Origin: Mesocentrotus franciscanus
Lineage: Eukaryota > Echinodermata > Echinoidea > Camarodonta > Strongylocentrotidae
Direction: 5' to 3'
Assembly: GCA_037976565.1 (NCBI GenBank)
Contig: CP137669.1
Span: 40,574,912-40,638,911 of the forward strand
Length of the DNA stretch: 64,000 nt
The notes beneath the pieces were generated by a model that saw nothing but the letters and a program-made list of their open reading frames with translations, searched no databases and was not told where the DNA came from. Positions 60,906 to 64,000 of the stretch are shown here, piece after piece (position 1 is the first letter of the stretch; each line of letters starts with the position of its first letter). A program made the position numbers and the translations under genes.

Positions 60906-63732
60906 TTACTTTAGGTTCGGTTTGTCAGAAGCAGCCACTTTGAAATTTTTATTGATTGGATGGCTTTGGACCTTGAGGGCTCGGAAATTATACCTAGCCG
61001 TCGGCCTCGTCGGGGATGGTGTCTCATTGGCTAGTCTGTGCTGAAGAGGAGTTATGGAGGCAGCCATCTTGCTTTCGTCTGTCAGAGGTCGTGAGATGAC
61101 CTTATAGATACTGTTGTTTTGCATGGATGATCTCAGCTGTCTTGCTTCAATCAAACGAGATGCCTTATCCTCCAACAGTGGCAGATCCTGACAATTTTGG
61201 GACAATATTAAATGCATTATAATGGTAGAAAATAAATGCACACATTATCAGAGCCTGAATCTACCTGAAATATTTGGTTGCCTTATTTAAACAAAATACA
61301 ATCAAACTTCAAACTTAACTTTGCCTGGGTTCAAACTTGTTTACCAAAATTTGATATGTTATGTTTGTGAATCTCTTATCCTCCATTTCTCTCCCCTTTC
61401 TTATCACATCTATAGAATATGACCATGAAGTGACTGAAGTCTAGTACATTTATATCTCCTTCAATTTCACGGCTTTACTCTCACTTTCTTCTAAAAAGTG
61501 TATAGAGAAAATTTGGGTTGCCAAACTTAAAGGGGAACTGGGGAAGTCCACCCTGATATTTAGTTGGTTTAATTACCAAAAAAAAACATAAAAATGAAAA
61601 GAGAGAGAAACAGATTGATAAAGGTTTGAGCAAAATCTGATTGAAAATAAGGTAGTTTATGAGTTTGTGAAGTTGTAATTAATGAAACACGAATTCTGTG
61701 ACATAATTGCTGTGTACTTGTAAACAGAAAATCATAAATTTTCATTTTCTGGATCCAAAGATAAAAATAACAAGTCAATAAAAGGTGACACTCTATGGGT
61801 TAACCTTTGACCTCGCTCAATTACATGATTGTGTCATCACTATCTCTCTCTCAATGCCTTACCCTTGATATAGTAGATATAACGTCTCCTGATTCCTGTA
61901 GCCGTTTGGATTCCTCAATGAGAACTGATAATGAAAGAAAAGTAAATGGGTCAATGCACTTATATAAACTTTTTCAAAGTGGACAATACAAGATCAGTCC
62001 AAAGTTTGAACTATATTTCCCTCAACAAAAATGAAATTCTTTGTTAGAATTTCGGAAAGCCTCGTACTATGCTTCAGCTATTTCTGAGATTTGATGCATC
62101 GTCACAATCTTTTTCCTACGATTAATTTTTTTGGTTTAACAAGGAAAAGATTACCAAAATGTATAGTTCATTTTTGAAACACCAATTAAAAAGAAAACTT
62201 CAGAGGACAGATGAATACAGGTGGAGAAATTGACAAGCCTGATAAAAGGGCAGGAAAAAAGTGAATTACTGAGTCTTGTGTATCCCAAGATATTGGGGGG
62301 AAAAAAGAAGAATATAATGCTTTAACTTCCACTTAGTTGAATGATATGATCTTGGCACAATTGCAAAACATGACTCCATATAACTCCTCTTTTTCTTTTT
62401 CCAAAGGAAAATATATCTGCATCAACAATCAAACTTGTGAAGTGTCCATGGCAACAATTTTAGTCAAATATACAGGCAGATTGCACTGCAAAATGTGTCA
62501 TGTATCTGTCAATTTCTGAACAAGAGTAGAATACAAGAATTACCTTGCTTAGGTAGCTCTTTATCGTCCATCTGCATTGAGCGTATCACTGGTCTGTGTT
62601 GTTTCTGGAAAACAATGAAATTAATTAATTACTTTCTCTTTCATCTACTATTCTTATCATTGATTGGTAGGAAGAAAGCTCTCATTTATATAATACAGTA
62701 TATATACCGGTATATAATTTTTCAACTATACTAGGTAAGTAACAATATTTTTGGATATATACATACATGTATAGCATACGATTTCCAGCTCTCATTTCCT
62801 CTTCCTCTTGCCATTTAACATCAGATTAATCAAAATCTATGACACAGATCATTAAAATCCATCTTTCTGGAATTGTCTGACTTCTTAGCTTTTCCTTACC
62901 ACAGCATGTCGTAAGTGCTTCATGCGTTTATTGACCTCATGAGCAACTTTAGGAGGTTGTGTTCTCCTCTTTGCTGTCGTCTTGACCATCAGCTCATCTA
63001 GTTCAAGGGTCCTTGACGTAATTTCATTCTTAAGTTCCACATCCACGGGTTCATAATCTGCAAGAAAAATCATAGAAATATTTTATATTTCATTAAATTA
63101 CCAGTAATTCATCTTCAGATATACAAACGTTAACTGTTAACCTTGAATTGACTTGAATGGAATGGAATGGAATTTAATTTCAAGATCTCAAAATTTCATA
63201 CATTGAATTGTATATACCCTGTGTGTGATCAGTGCTCAAACATATTCATAGCAATTTTTCACAAGTCTTTTTTTCATATCAAATGGGACCAATGTAATTT
63301 TCTTCAGTACTTTTTGTTTGATGAATACAAATATTGTTTCTTTTTCTTCAAAGTTGGTCTACAGAATCAATTCTTCAAGTTCTGAAAGATAAAAATTATA
63401 ATATCTTCAACTTGCATTCATGTTCATTGTTACTTCTTCAATCTATAAAAAGAAAATTCATTACCAAATTTAAAGCATACTGCTTTAAATCACAAGACCA
63501 ACGTGCATACAAACTTGAAACCCTGGACTTCCTCTGAACTTGAATTATTTTAAAAGTTTGATTTTCAAGAAACCTAAGATAAAACGAACATGTATGAACA
63601 ACCCCAAAACAGCTTCTTTTTTCTGTTATGTACACAAGTAAATTTACCTTTGGTTGTATTGCCATCTTCCAATGACTGGCTCCATGTTTGTCCTTCTACT
63701 GAGATATTGTCATGAACTGCATTTTCATGAAT
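60906..63732 (-). CDS. NSL1: NSL1 (MIS12 kinetochore complex) homologue, 3' exons
   Basis: Minus-strand exons in transcription order: 63732-63648, 63057-62900, 62604-62544, 61924-61863 and 61187-60906 (stop at 60906-60908). All junction phases agree. The first visible exon encodes ENAVHDNISVEGQTWSQS, matching human NSL1 ESAVQENISINGQAWQEA. Next come DELMVKTTAKRRTQPPKV (human DEIIVDIATKRKQYPRKI) and KQHRPVIRS (human KQYHPVVHP), then a coiled segment DLPLLEDKASRLIEARQLR. NSL1 is a subunit of the four-protein MIS12 complex, which links centromeric CENP-C to the NDC80 and KNL1 microtubule-binding modules. The C-terminal tail is basic and poorly conserved, as in vertebrates. The 5' exons lie beyond the window. 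At least 188 residues are present, without frame breaks. Confidence 0.85.
61530..61795. repeat. AAAGGGGAA-CACCCTGA type dispersed repeat in NSL1 intron
   Basis: Contains AAAGGGGAACTGGGGAAGTC then CACCCTGATAT and a following A-rich stretch with AGATTGATAAAGGTTTGAG. Related sequence occurs at 13470-13494, continuing at 23994-24180 beyond the LTR insertion, and less clearly at 28200-28340 and 43540-43745. Old and diverged. Confidence 0.4.
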
Positions 63733-63806
63733 CTGGGGAACAGAAAGATTTAGACATTAAAATTTAATATCATCTTAAACATTCTGACTGAAGGCATTCA
63801 TACATG

Positions 63807-64000
63807 CAGGGGCGGATCCAGCCAGCGGCAAGGGAGGGGGCCGAAAAAGGGGCCCACTTTTTGCCTCCGAAAATAGAAAATTGGAAAATCGTGCCGGCCG
63901 ATTGTCCGCTTAGTGGGGGTGAGCACAATTTTTTTTTTTTTTGCCTTCAAAAGGCGGGGGTGCTTTTTCAGGGCATTTTATAATTGTGTACTTGGACAGG
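63807..64000. mobile_element. hAT-like MITE, truncated by window end
   Basis: Starts CAGGGGCGGATCCAGCCAGC. Its interior (GGGAGGGGGCCGAAAAAGGG, GTGCCGGCCGATTGTCCGCT) is the inverted equivalent of 46983-47235. It sits in an NSL1 intron and its right end is outside the window. Confidence 0.7.

Noticed and set aside
1..64000. tRNA or rRNA genes.
   Set aside because: No cloverleaf-like or rRNA-like sequence noticed; the only tRNA-related match is the 11-base retrotransposon primer site.

Overview
The window is animal nuclear DNA: spliced genes with GT-AG introns, AT-rich non-coding sequence, and a very high load of transposons, foldback elements and microsatellites. Three host genes are recognisable: the 3' end of an APAF1 homologue (+ strand, 1-1069), a complete radial spoke gene RSPH9 (+, 36370-44528) and the 3' part of the kinetochore gene NSL1 (-, 60906-63732). 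A fourth host gene encodes an unrecognised Ser- and Lys-rich protein (+, 52014-55509). The proteins are well diverged from human but clearly alignable in places. Together with the element types (Ty3/Gypsy, several LINE fragments, hAT, Harbinger, piggyBac and Tc1-type MITEs) this suggests a marine invertebrate deuterostome, perhaps an echinoderm; the species cannot be fixed from the sequence.

Layout. 1-1.07 kb: last two APAF1 exons. 1.07-5.8 kb: intergenic, with a decayed LINE 3' end. 5.8-32.4 kb: a probable giant two-gene DNA transposon. A left cluster of GTGC/GCAC motifs is followed by a GC-rich promoter-like patch, an intact 830-codon DDE-type (CACTA/Plavaka-like) transposase, an intact eight-exon SAMD3-like gene on the same strand, and a right cluster of the same motifs. 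A 10.5 kb Ty3/Gypsy retrotransposon (13495-23993, minus strand) sits in intron 2 of the SAMD3-like gene, with nearly identical 1.7 kb LTRs, an ATTA target duplication and several coding-frame breaks. Smaller MITEs sit in its other introns. 32.4-36.1 kb: degenerate tandem arrays with a Harbinger-type MITE inserted in them, then a roughly 500 bp GAA/GGAGAA microsatellite. 36.2-44.5 kb: RSPH9, whose first intron is almost filled by a 4.36 kb long-inverted-repeat element. 46.9-49.8 kb: two small hAT-like MITEs and a 1.2 kb foldback palindrome. 50.1-51.4 kb: a broken LINE. 52-55.5 kb: the Ser/Lys-rich gene, with LINE pieces inside and just after it. 56.35-56.66 kb: a palindromic TA-flanked MITE. 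60.9-63.7 kb: NSL1.

The host genes are unrelated in function (apoptosome, ciliary motility, kinetochore) and show no operon-like logic. The unit that looks like a system is the transposase plus SAMD3-like pair: co-oriented, both fully open, and bracketed by the same subterminal motifs. Three short copies of exon/intron junctions from neighbouring genes lie as isolated fragments elsewhere in the window, which points to repeated local segmental copying.
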